From assembly GCF_033343995.1 (NCBI RefSeq), contig NZ_CP137573.1:2699001-2763000 (forward strand): a stretch of 64,000 nucleotides of DNA. The letters run 5' to 3'. The notes below the pieces were generated by a model. The model saw only the letters and a program-made list of their open reading frames with translations. It was not told the origin of the DNA and did not search any database. Both the position numbers and the translations under genes were made by a program. Below are positions 53,874 through 63,004 of the stretch, piece by piece; positions within the stretch are counted from its first letter, which is position 1, and each line of letters starts with the position of its first letter. Source of the stretch: Streptomyces sp. HUAS YS2 (GTDB taxonomy: Bacteria; Actinomycetota; Actinomycetes; Streptomycetales; Streptomycetaceae).

Positions 53874-55340
53874 TCACTTCTGCGGCTCGACGGGGATGTC
53901 GAGGACGACCCGGGTACCGCGGTCGGCGGCCGGCTGCATGTCGAACGAGCCGCCCAACTCCCCCTCCACCAGGGTCCGCACGATCTGCAGGCCGAGGTTT
54001 CCGGCGCGCTGCGGGTCGAAGCCCTCGGGCAGTCCGCGGCCGTCGTCGGTGATGGTGATGAGCAGCCGGGCGTCGGCGCGGGGTTCGCCGCGGACGGCCG
54101 TGACGTCGACCGTGCCGGTCTCCCCCGGCGCGAACGCGTGCTCCAGGGCGTTCTGCAGGATCTCCGTGAGGACCATGGAGAGCGGGGTGGCGACCTCGGC
54201 GTCGAGGATGCCGAAGCGGCCGTTGCGCCGGCAGGTGACCTTGCCCGGGGAGATCTCCGCCACCATCGCGATGACCCGGTCGGCGATCTCGTCGAACTGC
54301 ACGCGCTCGTCCAGGTTCTGGGAGAGCGTCTCGTGGACGATCGCGATCGAGCCCACCCGCCGCACGGCCTCGTTGAGTGCCTCGCGCCCGCGGTCCGAGT
54401 CCATCCGCCGGGCCTGGAGCCGCAACAGGGCGGCGACCGTCTGGAGGTTGTTCTTCACCCGGTGGTGGATCTCCCGGATGGTGGCGTCCTTGGTGATCAA
54501 CTCGCGTTCGCGGCGCCGCAGTTCGGTGACGTCGCGGAGCAGCACGAGCGAGCCGGTGCGGGTGCCCTTCGGCTTCAGCGGGATGGCCCGCAGCTGGATC
54601 ACGCCGCCGTTGCCCTCGATCTCGGCCTCCCTGGGCGCGTAGCCGGAGGCCAGCTTGACCAGGGCCTCGTCGACCGGGCCGCGGGAGGGGGCGAGTTCGG
54701 CGGTGATCTGGCCGAGGTGCTGGCCGACGAGGTCGGCGGCGAGGCCCAGCCGGTGGTACGCGGAGAGCGCGTTGGGCGAGGCGTACTGGACGATGCCGTC
54801 GGCGTCGAGCCGGATCAGGCCGTCGCCGGCGCGCGGCGAGGAGTCCATGTCGACCTGCTCGCCGGGGAACGGGAAGGCGCCCGCGGCGATCATCTGGGCC
54901 AGGTCGGAGGCCGACTGGAGGTAGGTGAGCTCCAGCCGGGACGGGGTCCGGACGGTGAGCAGGTTGGTGTTGCGGGCGATGACGCCGAGGACCCGGCCCT
55001 CGCGGCGCACGGGGATGGACTCGACCCGTACCGGGACCTCCTCGCGCCACTCCGGGTCGCCCTCGCGCACGATCCGGCCCTCGTCGAGGGCGGCGTCGAG
55101 CAGCGGACGGCGGCCGCGGGGGACGAGATGGCCGACCATGTCGTCCTGATAGGAGGTGGGCCCGGTGTTCGGGCGCATCTGCGCGACGGACACGTACCGG
55201 GTGCCGTCCAGGGTGGGCACCCAGAGGACCAGGTCGGCGAAGGAGAGGTCGGAGAGCAGCTGCCACTCCGAGACCAGCAGGTGCAGCCACTCGAGGTCGG
55301 ACTCGCTCAGAGCGGTGTGCTGGCGTACGAGGTCGTTCAT
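53874..55340 (-). CDS. PdtaS-like sensor histidine kinase
   Basis: 488-aa cytosolic kinase of the HisKA_2 class. An N-terminal GAF-like domain (about residues 1-150) is followed by a PAS domain (about 160-270), then the phospho-His in REIHHRVKNNLQTVAALL and HATPase with EILQNALEHAF. Order matches mycobacterial PdtaS, whose partner PdtaR is an RNA-binding antiterminator; no pdtaR is seen here. ATG 55340 is chosen; the 55688 extension is not supported. A dre-like site lies 117 bases upstream. Its synteny with wblE matches whiB1-pdtaS. Confidence 0.88.
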   Translation of the reverse strand: MNDLVRQHTALSESDLEWLHLLVSEWQLLSDLSFADLVLWVPTLDGTRYVSVAQMRPNTGPTSYQDDMVGHLVPRGRRPLLDAALDEGRIVREGDPEWREEVPVRVESIPVRREGRVLGVIARNTNLLTVRTPSRLELTYLQSASDLAQMIAAGAFPFPGEQVDMDSSPRAGDGLIRLDADGIVQYASPNALSAYHRLGLAADLVGQHLGQITAELAPSRGPVDEALVKLASGYAPREAEIEGNGGVIQLRAIPLKPKGTRTGSLVLLRDVTELRRRERELITKDATIREIHHRVKNNLQTVAALLRLQARRMDSDRGREALNEAVRRVGSIAIVHETLSQNLDERVQFDEIADRVIAMVAEISPGKVTCRRNGRFGILDAEVATPLSMVLTEILQNALEHAFAPGETGTVDVTAVRGEPRADARLLITITDDGRGLPEGFDPQRAGNLGLQIVRTLVEGELGGSFDMQPAADRGTRVVLDIPVEPQK

Positions 55341-55456
55341 GGAGGGCACGTGTGCGAGCGTACCTGCGGAATTGACGGCCGGTGAACCTGGATCTCCGGG
55401 CGTTCGTGTTGGAGGATGGGCCGGGAACGGGCCTGCTCCCATGGATGGACAGACAG

Positions 55457-55472
55457 ATTGGTCTAGTCCACA
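55457..55472. promoter_or_regulatory. dre-like DasR site, orphan
   Basis: ATTGGTCTAGTCCACA shares the TGGTCTAG core of the DasR consensus (ACTGGTCTAGACCAGT). It is 117 bases upstream of the PdtaS-like kinase and about 340 bases from nagB. Confidence 0.65.
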
Positions 55473-55758
55473 ATGCAGGTATACAGCCTCCGTCCTCCCC
55501 GCACAGGAGGATGGAACGAGGTACCCGGCGCTCTCTGCCCTGACTGCGCCGAGGCCTCCCACACGGCCGAGGAACCGCACACCCCCGGCCGGGCAACTCC
55601 GGGCTGCGGTGCCGGACGGGTTGAGGGTCCCGTCGGGCGCCGCGGCCCGCGGGTGTTTCCAGGGCCCTCTTCTCACTGATTCCCGCATGCCGCTTCGGCG
55701 ATTCCAGCATGCGTCTTCGGCGCGCCCGGCCGCCTCCGCTCTGCTAAATTGGACTTTG

Positions 55759-55774
55759 ATTGGTCTATACCACC
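55759..55774 (+). promoter_or_regulatory. dre site upstream of nagB
   Basis: ATTGGTCTATACCACC is a near-palindrome with the TGGTCTATACCA core, 39 bases before the nagB start. DasR control of nagB is established in S. coelicolor. Confidence 0.85.
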
Positions 55775-55812
55775 AGCTCCCTCCAGCCCCTCACCAGATC
55801 GGCAGGCACAGC

Positions 55813-56598
55813 GTGGAAGTTGTCATCGTCCCGGACGCCACGGCAGGCGGCGCGCTCATCGCGGAGGGCATCGCGGACCTGCTGTGGCGCAAGCCCGACG
55901 CGCTGCTCGGCGTGGCCACCGGTTCGACTCCGCTGCCCATCTACGAAGCTCTGATCGCCAAGGTCCGGGCCGGCTCGGTGGACGCCTCGCGCGCCCGCGT
56001 CGCCCAGCTGGACGAGTACGTCGGGCTGCCCGCCGGGCACCCGGAGTCTTACCGCTCGACCGTGCTGCGCCAGGTCGTCGAGCCGCTCGGACTCGCCGCG
56101 GACGCCTTCATGGGGCCGGACGGCTCCGCCGAGGACGTCCAGGCGGCCTGCGTGGCGTACGACCAGGCGCTCGCCGACGCCGGCGGGGTGGACCTGCAGA
56201 TCCTCGGGATCGGCACCGACGGTCACATCGGCTTCAACGAGCCCTGCTCCTCCCTCGCCTCCCGCACCCGGATCAAGACGCTCACCGAGCAGACCCGGGT
56301 GGACAACGCGCGGTTCTTCGACAACGACATCGAGCAGGTGCCGCACCACGTCATCACCCAGGGCATCGGCACCATCCTGGAGGCCCGGCACCTGGTGCTG
56401 CTCGCCACCGGCGAGGGCAAGGCCGACGCCGTGGCCGCGACGGTCGAGGGTCCGGTCGCCGCGCTGGTACCGGCCTCCGCGCTCCAGCTCCACCCGCACG
56501 CCACGGTGGTCGTGGACGAGGCCGCCGCGTCCAAGCTGAAGCTCGCCGACTACTTCCGCCACACCTACGCGAACAAGCCCTCCTGGCAGGGCATCTGA
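55813..56598 (+). CDS. nagB: glucosamine-6-phosphate deaminase
   Basis: 261-aa NagB. It converts glucosamine-6-phosphate to fructose-6-phosphate and ammonia. Substrate loop ATGSTPLP, general-base region QLDEYVGLP, and GIGTDGHIGFNEP with the catalytic residues are intact, and ends at ANKPSWQGI. GTG 55813 is the start. A dre site lies in its promoter. Glucosamine-6-phosphate, the effector of DasR, is its substrate, so the gene closes a feedback loop. Confidence 0.97.
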   Translation: MEVVIVPDATAGGALIAEGIADLLWRKPDALLGVATGSTPLPIYEALIAKVRAGSVDASRARVAQLDEYVGLPAGHPESYRSTVLRQVVEPLGLAADAFMGPDGSAEDVQAACVAYDQALADAGGVDLQILGIGTDGHIGFNEPCSSLASRTRIKTLTEQTRVDNARFFDNDIEQVPHHVITQGIGTILEARHLVLLATGEGKADAVAATVEGPVAALVPASALQLHPHATVVVDEAAASKLKLADYFRHTYANKPSWQGI

Positions 56599-56611
56599 GC
56601 GGGCCGACGAG

Positions 56612-56645
56612 AAGGGCCCGGCACCTGGTGAGGTGCCGGGCCCTT
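56612..56645. terminator. bidirectional terminator, nagB / dasD
   Basis: A perfect 15-base stem (56612-56626 with 56631-56645) around a four-base loop. Confidence 0.9.
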
Positions 56646-56662
56646 CGTCGTGCGCGGGAGGC

Positions 56663-58180
56663 TCAGAGGCCGGCGATCCGCTCCGCCGCCGCCCGGCCGC
56701 AGACCCGGGCCGCGCCGTACGTGGCGATGTGCAGCGCCCCGCGGGGCTCCGCCCCTGGCAGGCCCATCTCCACCACGACGGTGTCCGGGCGGGCGGCCAG
56801 CAGGCCGTCCAGGGCCTCCGTCATCCACGGGTGCCGGTGGGCGTCCCGTACGACGGCGACGATCCGCCGCTCCCCCGCGGCGGCCAGCACGCCGGCCACG
56901 TCCGCCTCGGTGTACGAGCCCGACGCGGTGCCCGGCAGCAGCCGGTCCAGCTCGGCCGCGACGCCCCAGGGCGTCTCGTCGCCGACCGCGATGTTGGCCT
57001 CGGGCGTGAAAGAGGCGACGTACGGCGCCTCGGTGACCGGCTCCCAGGGGCGCTCACCCTGAGTGACCTTCACCGCGCGGCGGGCCGCCACCAGTCCGAT
57101 GTCGGTGCCGGGCGCGGTCCCCTCCTGCACTGCCGCGCCCGGCCCCGTCTCAGCCCCCCTGACCCGGTGCGCCTGGGTCCAGGACGCGAGGGCGCGTACC
57201 CGCGCCGCCGCGTCGGCCAGCCGCTCCTCGGGCAGTTCGCCGGACCGTACCGCCGTCACCAGCGCGTCGCGCAGGCGCAGTACGGTCTCCTCGTCGGCCA
57301 GGCCGCCACCGACGCAGATCGCGTCGGCTCCGGCGGCGATGGCCAGGACGGAGCCGCGCTCGATCCCGTAGACGGAGGAGATGGCCTGCATCTCCATGCC
57401 GTCGGTGACGATCAGGCCGTCGTAGCCCAGCTCCCGGCGCAGCAGACCGGTGAGGATCCGCGGGCTCAGGGTGGCCGGACGGTCGGCGTCGAGCGCGGGC
57501 AGCAGGATATGCGCGCTCATCACCGCTTTGGAACCCGCTGCGACGGCCGCGCGGAAAGGCACCAGCTCACGGGCGTGCAGTGTGTCCGGATCCACATCGA
57601 TGCGGGGCAGCGCGTGGTGCGAATCGACGTTGGTGTCGCCGTGTCCGGGGAAGTGCTTCGTGCACGCGGCGACGCCCACCGCCTGGAGCCCCTCGATGTA
57701 CGCGACGGTGTGCCGCGCGACGAGCTCCGGGTCGGCCCCGAAGGACCGGACACCGATGACCGGATTGTCCGGGTTCGAGTTGACGTCGGCGGACGGGGCC
57801 CAGTTGAGGTCCACGCCGCACTCGGCGAGCCGACGGCCCAGCTCCCGGGCGACGGCCCGGGTGAGGTCCACGTCGTCGACCGAGCCGAGCGCGTGGTTGC
57901 CGGGGAACGAGGAGCCGTGGCGGACCTCCAGGCGCGTGACGTCGCCGCCCTCCTCGTCGATGGCGACGAGGACGTCGTCCCGCTCGGCGCGCAGCCGCGC
58001 GGTGAGCGCGGCGAGCTGCTCGGGATCGGTGATGTTGCGGCCGAAGAGTCCCACCGAGGAGAGACCCTCGCCGATGCGCCGGAGCAGCCAGTCGGGCGCG
58101 GTGGTCCCGAGGAAGCCGGGCTGCAGGACGGTCAGGGCGTCGCGGGTCAGCGTGTCCGACCCGGTCAGGAGAGTCGTCAT
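56663..58180 (-). CDS. dasD: GH3 beta-N-acetylhexosaminidase (DasD-like)
   Basis: 505-aa NagZ-type glycoside hydrolase family 3 enzyme, cytosolic (no signal peptide). The signature KHFPGHGDT with the following DSHH loop gives the Asp/His acid-base pair, and the nucleophile Asp lies in VTDGMEM. The extra C-terminal domain of about 160 residues resembles GH3 C-terminal sandwiches. It should split imported N,N'-diacetylchitobiose to GlcNAc. It is nine bases from dasC and forms the distal gene of the das operon. The symbol is assigned by position and family. Confidence 0.88.
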   Translation of the reverse strand: MTTLLTGSDTLTRDALTVLQPGFLGTTAPDWLLRRIGEGLSSVGLFGRNITDPEQLAALTARLRAERDDVLVAIDEEGGDVTRLEVRHGSSFPGNHALGSVDDVDLTRAVARELGRRLAECGVDLNWAPSADVNSNPDNPVIGVRSFGADPELVARHTVAYIEGLQAVGVAACTKHFPGHGDTNVDSHHALPRIDVDPDTLHARELVPFRAAVAAGSKAVMSAHILLPALDADRPATLSPRILTGLLRRELGYDGLIVTDGMEMQAISSVYGIERGSVLAIAAGADAICVGGGLADEETVLRLRDALVTAVRSGELPEERLADAAARVRALASWTQAHRVRGAETGPGAAVQEGTAPGTDIGLVAARRAVKVTQGERPWEPVTEAPYVASFTPEANIAVGDETPWGVAAELDRLLPGTASGSYTEADVAGVLAAAGERRIVAVVRDAHRHPWMTEALDGLLAARPDTVVVEMGLPGAEPRGALHIATYGAARVCGRAAAERIAGL

Positions 58181-58189
58181 GAGGAGCCG

Positions 58190-59056
58190 TTATCCCTTCA
58201 CCGCGCCGGCGGTCATCCCGCCGACGGCCTTGCGCTGCAGGAAGAGGAAGACGATGAGCACGGGGAGTGCGAAGAGGGTGGAGGCGGCCATGGTGGCGCC
58301 CCAGTCGCTGCCGAACGCGGTCTGGAACTGGGTCAGCCAGAGCGTCAGGGTCTGCGACTCCTTCTCCTTGTTGAGCATCAGGATCATCGCGAACTCGTTC
58401 CAGGCCGTGATGAAGCCGAAGAGCGAGGTGGACATCAGGCCGGGTGCGAGCAGCGGGAAGATCACCTTGCGGAAGGCCTGGCCGCGGGTGCAGCCGTCGA
58501 TCTGGGCCGCCTCCTCCAGCTCCACCGGGACGGCGGCGATGAAGCCGCGCAGGGTCCAGATGGTGAAGGGCAGCACCATGACGAAGTAGACGAGCGTCAG
58601 CAGCGGGATGCTGTTCAGCATGTCGCCGTCGCGGGCGATCATGTACATCGCGATGACCATGACCTCCCAGGGGGCCATCTGAGCCATCATCACGATCAGG
58701 ACGATGCCCTTGCGGCCCTTGAACTTCATGCGGGCGATCGCGAAGCTCGCCGCGAGGGCGACCACGAGGGCGAGGAGCACGGCTCCGAAGGTGACCACGA
58801 GGCTGTTCGTGACGTACGTCCAGAACAGGTCGACGCCGGTGGCCGTCGAGTAGTTCTCGAGGGTCGGGGTGAAGACGAAGACCGGGTCCTTGGTGAGGAT
58901 CTCGTGCTGCGGCTTCAGCGAGGACGAGAACATCCAGTAGACCGGGAAGGCGAAGAGCAGCGCGAGGACCAGGGCCGTGAGGTTCTTCGCGACCGTGCCG
59001 ACACGGAGCGGCTTCCGGGTGCGCAGCTTCTGCGGGGTCGGGGCGGTGGTGCTCAC
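58190..59056 (-). CDS. dasC: chitobiose ABC transporter permease DasC
   Basis: 288-aa MalG-type permease. It has six predicted helices and the EAA loop EEAAQIDGCTRGQAFRKVIFP. GTG 59056 overlaps the dasB stop by four bases. It works with DasB, lipoprotein DasA and a shared ATPase such as MsiK that is not encoded here. Confidence 0.92.
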   Translation of the reverse strand: MSTTAPTPQKLRTRKPLRVGTVAKNLTALVLALLFAFPVYWMFSSSLKPQHEILTKDPVFVFTPTLENYSTATGVDLFWTYVTNSLVVTFGAVLLALVVALAASFAIARMKFKGRKGIVLIVMMAQMAPWEVMVIAMYMIARDGDMLNSIPLLTLVYFVMVLPFTIWTLRGFIAAVPVELEEAAQIDGCTRGQAFRKVIFPLLAPGLMSTSLFGFITAWNEFAMILMLNKEKESQTLTLWLTQFQTAFGSDWGATMAASTLFALPVLIVFLFLQRKAVGGMTAGAVKG

Positions 59057-60084
59057 AGCTGCTCCTCCTGCTTCAGGATCAGGCGGAAGTAGAAGGACAT
59101 GGCGGCCAGGAGCATCACGATCGTCAGGACCGAGATCGCCGCGGCGAGGCCGTAGTGGAACTGGCCGACGCCCTCGATGTAGGCGAAGACCGGGAGGGTC
59201 TCGGAGGCGCGGTCGGGGCCTCCCGCGTTCATCGCGTAGACCTGCGCGAAGGCCTTGAAGATCCAGATGATCTCCAGGAACGTGGTGATCATGAAGAAGG
59301 GCTTGAGGTTCGGGAAGACCACGGCCCAGAAGGTGCGCCAGCCGTTCGCGCCGTCCATCTTCGCGGCCTCGTACAGCTCGGTGCCGATGGTGGTCAGACC
59401 GGCGTACATGTTGAGGGCGACGAACGGGATCGACTGCCAGACCAGCAGCACGGTGATGATCGTCAGCGTGGACAGGCCGGTCTCGAACCAGTTGTGCTGC
59501 TCGTAACCGGAGAAGCCGAGCGTGCGCATCACCCAGTTGGCGACGCCGAACTGCTCGTTGAAGAGCCACTGGAAGATGGTGACGGCGGCGATGACCGGCA
59601 TGGCCCAGGCGAGCATCAGGGCGAGCGAGAGCACCAGCCGCATCTTCTTGCCGAGGCGGTTGAGCAGCAGCCCGATGCCGGTGCCGATCGCCATGACGAG
59701 GAAGACGTTGACCGCGGTGAAGACGGCGCTGCGGACGACCACGGTCCAGAAGTCGGAGTCACCGAGCAGCTTGGTGTAGTTGTCGAGGCCGATCCAGACC
59801 GTCTCGCGGGTGATGAACTCCTTCCGGTCGACCTGCTGGAAGGAGAGGATCAGGTTGCGGATCAGCGGGTAGAGCAGCAGCGCGGCCATCGACACGAGGG
59901 CCGGCGTGACGAGCAGGTAGGGCAGCACCCCGCCGGGCAGGGAGCGTCTGCCGCGTGGAGGCTGGAGGACTTCCTTCGAGCCGGAAGGGGACGGCGGAGT
60001 CGCCTGCGTCTTCGGCGTCTTCGCAGCCCTCCCGGGCGCGTCCTGAGGAGCGGCTGCGGCCGCCCCCTGGGAGTCCACGGTCAT
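59053..60084 (-). CDS. dasB: chitobiose ABC transporter permease DasB
   Basis: 343-aa MalF-type permease. A Pro/Ala/Ser-rich cytosolic tail of about 45 residues precedes six helices, and the EAA loop is YEAAKMDGANGWRTFWAVVFP. ATG 60084 has GAGGA at 9 bases; ATG 60093 directly abuts the same element and is less likely. A strong hairpin lies between dasA and this gene. Confidence 0.92.
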   Translation of the reverse strand: MTVDSQGAAAAAPQDAPGRAAKTPKTQATPPSPSGSKEVLQPPRGRRSLPGGVLPYLLVTPALVSMAALLLYPLIRNLILSFQQVDRKEFITRETVWIGLDNYTKLLGDSDFWTVVVRSAVFTAVNVFLVMAIGTGIGLLLNRLGKKMRLVLSLALMLAWAMPVIAAVTIFQWLFNEQFGVANWVMRTLGFSGYEQHNWFETGLSTLTIITVLLVWQSIPFVALNMYAGLTTIGTELYEAAKMDGANGWRTFWAVVFPNLKPFFMITTFLEIIWIFKAFAQVYAMNAGGPDRASETLPVFAYIEGVGQFHYGLAAAISVLTIVMLLAAMSFYFRLILKQEEQL

Positions 60085-60167
60085 GGTCTTCATTCCTCGC
60101 GGTTCTGGGGCTCCCGCGCCCACCGGGCAGCGGCCCGGGGGGAGCGGGCCGCTGGTCACTGCGACGA

Positions 60168-60206
60168 CCGGTGGTGCGGCCGGTGCGAGACCGGCCGCAC
60201 CACCGG
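60168..60206 (-). terminator. intercistronic hairpin between dasA and dasB
   Basis: A perfect 17-base stem (60168-60184 with 60190-60206), 8 bases after the dasA stop. It likely acts as a partial terminator or mRNA stabiliser, giving more binding protein than permease. Confidence 0.75.
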
Positions 60207-60213
60207 ACGGGGA

Positions 60214-61494
60214 CTACTTCTGGTTGATGCGCTCGTTGATGACCTTGTCGGCGGCCTCGCCGGCCTTGGCCGGGTCCTCCCCCTTCAGGACCTTGGTCAT
60301 GAAGTCCTTGATCGGGTTCGGGGCGGTCTCGACGTTCGCCCAGCCCGGGGTCACCGGGGTGATCTTGCCGACACCGGCGGCCTGGGCCATGGCCTCGGCG
60401 AAGGAACCGGCGGCGGGCTTGAACTGCGCGGCGTCGTTGTTCGGGAGCAGGCCGCCCTCGGTGGCCTGGGCGTACTTCGCCATCTGCGCCTTGCCGGCGG
60501 CGAGGGCCAGCCACTCCTTGGCGAGGTCCTTGTTCGCGGAGCGCTCGGCCACGGCGAGGTTCGAGCCGCCGAAGAAGACGGAGCCCGGCTTGTCGGCGGT
60601 CTTGCCCGGGATCGGGAAGTAGCCGAAGTCGGCGGTCTTGCCGGCCTTCTTCATGGCGTCGATCGCGCCGCCGGCCTCCCAGCCGAGACCGATCCAGGAC
60701 GCCACGCCGCCCTTGGGGACGATGTCGGTGGACTGCTGCGGGGTCGCCTCGTCCTTGTCCTTGGGCGCGGTCGAGTAGGAGGCGAGCTCCTTGTAGAAGT
60801 TCATCGCGGCGGCGGCCTGCGGGGTGGCCAGCTGGCCCTTCCACTTGTCGCCGTCCTTGACGGCGAGGTCGCCGCCCTCGTCCCAGATGAGGCCGGCCAG
60901 GACGTACCAGCTCTGGCCGGGCAGGTAGATCGCCTGGCCCTTCGGGTCGGCGGCCTTCAGCTTCTTCAGGCCGTCGATCCACTCCTGGCGGGTCTTCGGC
61001 GGGGTGACACCGGCCTTGGCGAAGGCGGCCTTGTCGTAGACGACGACGCGGCTGGCGGCGTACCAGGGGGCGGAGTAGAGCTTGCCGTCCAGCTCGCTGG
61101 CGGCGAGCATGCCCTTGTTCCAGCCGTCGTAGCCGAGCTCGGCCTTGTCGCCGGTCAGGTCGGCGAGACCGCCGGTGGCCGCGTAGCCCGCGGTCTGGGT
61201 GTTGCCGAGCTCCAGGACGTCGGGCGCGTTGTCCTCGGAGAGGGCGGCGGTCACCTTCTCCTGGATGCCGTTCCACTGCTGCTTCTCGACCTTGACCTTG
61301 ACGCCCTTGTGGGCCGCCTCGAACTCCTTGTTCACGGCGGCCATCCAGGCGTCCGGCGCCGAGCCGTCCATGACCCAGACGGTCAGCGTCTTGTCGCCGG
61401 ACGCGCCCTTGTCGCCACCCTTGTCGGCACCGCACGCCGCGACCGAGACCACCATGCCCGCGACACCGACCGCCGCGATGAGCTTGCGCTTCAC
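60214..61494 (-). CDS. dasA: chitobiose-binding lipoprotein DasA
   Basis: 426-aa family 1 sugar-binding lipoprotein. The signal peptide ends in VVSVAACG with lipidated Cys near residue 21. Motifs of sugar-binding proteins (WVMDGSAPDAW, VEKQQWNGIQEKV, LYSAPWYAASRVVVYDK, GSNLAVAERS) follow. GTG 61494 has GAGGAGG at 5 bases. It binds N,N'-diacetylchitobiose at the outer membrane face. Two dre-like sites lie upstream. In S. coelicolor dasA is linked to development on rich media. Confidence 0.94.
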   Translation of the reverse strand: MKRKLIAAVGVAGMVVSVAACGADKGGDKGASGDKTLTVWVMDGSAPDAWMAAVNKEFEAAHKGVKVKVEKQQWNGIQEKVTAALSEDNAPDVLELGNTQTAGYAATGGLADLTGDKAELGYDGWNKGMLAASELDGKLYSAPWYAASRVVVYDKAAFAKAGVTPPKTRQEWIDGLKKLKAADPKGQAIYLPGQSWYVLAGLIWDEGGDLAVKDGDKWKGQLATPQAAAAMNFYKELASYSTAPKDKDEATPQQSTDIVPKGGVASWIGLGWEAGGAIDAMKKAGKTADFGYFPIPGKTADKPGSVFFGGSNLAVAERSANKDLAKEWLALAAGKAQMAKYAQATEGGLLPNNDAAQFKPAAGSFAEAMAQAAGVGKITPVTPGWANVETAPNPIKDFMTKVLKGEDPAKAGEAADKVINERINQK

Positions 61495-61582
61495 GCCACC
61501 CTCCTCAGGGATGCCTGCAACCCCCACCCACCGCGCGAAGTCATACGACGAGTCATGCTCGTGGGACTGGGACCTGGTCTTT

Positions 61583-61598
61583 AATGGTTTAGACCAGT
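61583..61598 (-). promoter_or_regulatory. dre site upstream of dasA
   Basis: AATGGTTTAGACCAGT matches the DasR consensus in most positions, 89 bases upstream of the dasA start. Confidence 0.85.
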
Positions 61599-61606
61599 AC
61601 CCGGAG

Positions 61607-61622
61607 CTTGGCCTAGACCTTT
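61607..61622. promoter_or_regulatory. second dre-like site between dasA and dasR
   Basis: CTTGGCCTAGACCTTT keeps the TGG and TAGACC elements. It lies 24 bases from the first site, centre to centre, and may serve dasR autoregulation or cooperative binding. Confidence 0.6.
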
Positions 61623-61680
61623 AGGGGTGTCAAGGGTGTATAAGAAGGGCTGTCGGCTCCGTTATCGGACCGACACCTGA

Positions 61681-62544
<864 letters not shown>

Positions 62545-62576
62545 GCGGCTGAGCGGCTGAAATTCGACTGAACCAG

Positions 62577-62609
62577 TGCCCCGGCGCATCCGTGAGATGT
62601 GTCGGGGCA
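62577..62609 (+). terminator. dasR terminator
   Basis: TGCCCCG (62577-62583) with CGGGGCA (62603-62609), extended inward by about six further base pairs including G-U pairs. Confidence 0.8.
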
Positions 62610-62749
62610 TTGTCGTTCCTGTGCCGCGGTATACACCGAGACACTCTCGATACACGTCCGTTATTCGGACCGGGGTTCCAAAGAGCGGGACTGTCCCCTA
62701 AATTTCCTGCGCATTACAACAGGTGATCATCGAGGGGACGGTTCGCCGT

Positions 62750-63004
62750 ATGTCAGAAGTGACGCAACAAAAGCAACCAACCGTCACACCACTCCGGGTG
62801 GTTGTCGCGCTCTGTCTCGTCGCGCCGTTCGTGGCCATGCTCTGGGTGAGCTCGTACGCGAAGGTCGAGCCGCTCTTCGCCGGCATCCCGTTCTTCTACT
62901 GGTACCAGATGGCCTGGGTCGTGATCTCGACCGCGCTCACGATGCTCGCCTACCAGCTGTGGCAGCGCGACCAGCGCGCCCGCAAGGGCGGTGAGTCGAA
63001 GTGA
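62750..63004 (+). CDS. DUF3311 small membrane protein
   Basis: 84-aa protein with two transmembrane helices (VVVALCLVAPFVAMLWV and MAWVVISTALTMLAYQL). It is a DUF3311 member that regularly precedes sodium:solute symporter genes. ATG 62750 follows GAGGGG at 12 bases; GTG 62723 is an alternative. It overlaps the symporter start by four bases, so it is probably a small subunit or accessory protein. Confidence 0.88.
   Translation: MSEVTQQKQPTVTPLRVVVALCLVAPFVAMLWVSSYAKVEPLFAGIPFFYWYQMAWVVISTALTMLAYQLWQRDQRARKGGESK

Larger units (their letters stand above)
55341..55812. other. divergent region between kinase and nagB with two dre-like sites
   Basis: 472 bases without a convincing gene. The dre-like sites are at 55457-55472 and 55759-55774. 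A direct repeat with GCATGC and CTTCGGCG lies at about 55685-55725. A 68-codon ORF starting right after the first dre site has Arg/Pro/Gly-rich composition and no ribosome binding site, and is not called. Confidence 0.45.

Noticed and set aside
55473..55679. 68-codon ORF beginning just after the orphan dre site
   Set aside because: Arg/Pro/Gly-rich composition, no ribosome binding site, no recognisable domain; likely chance.
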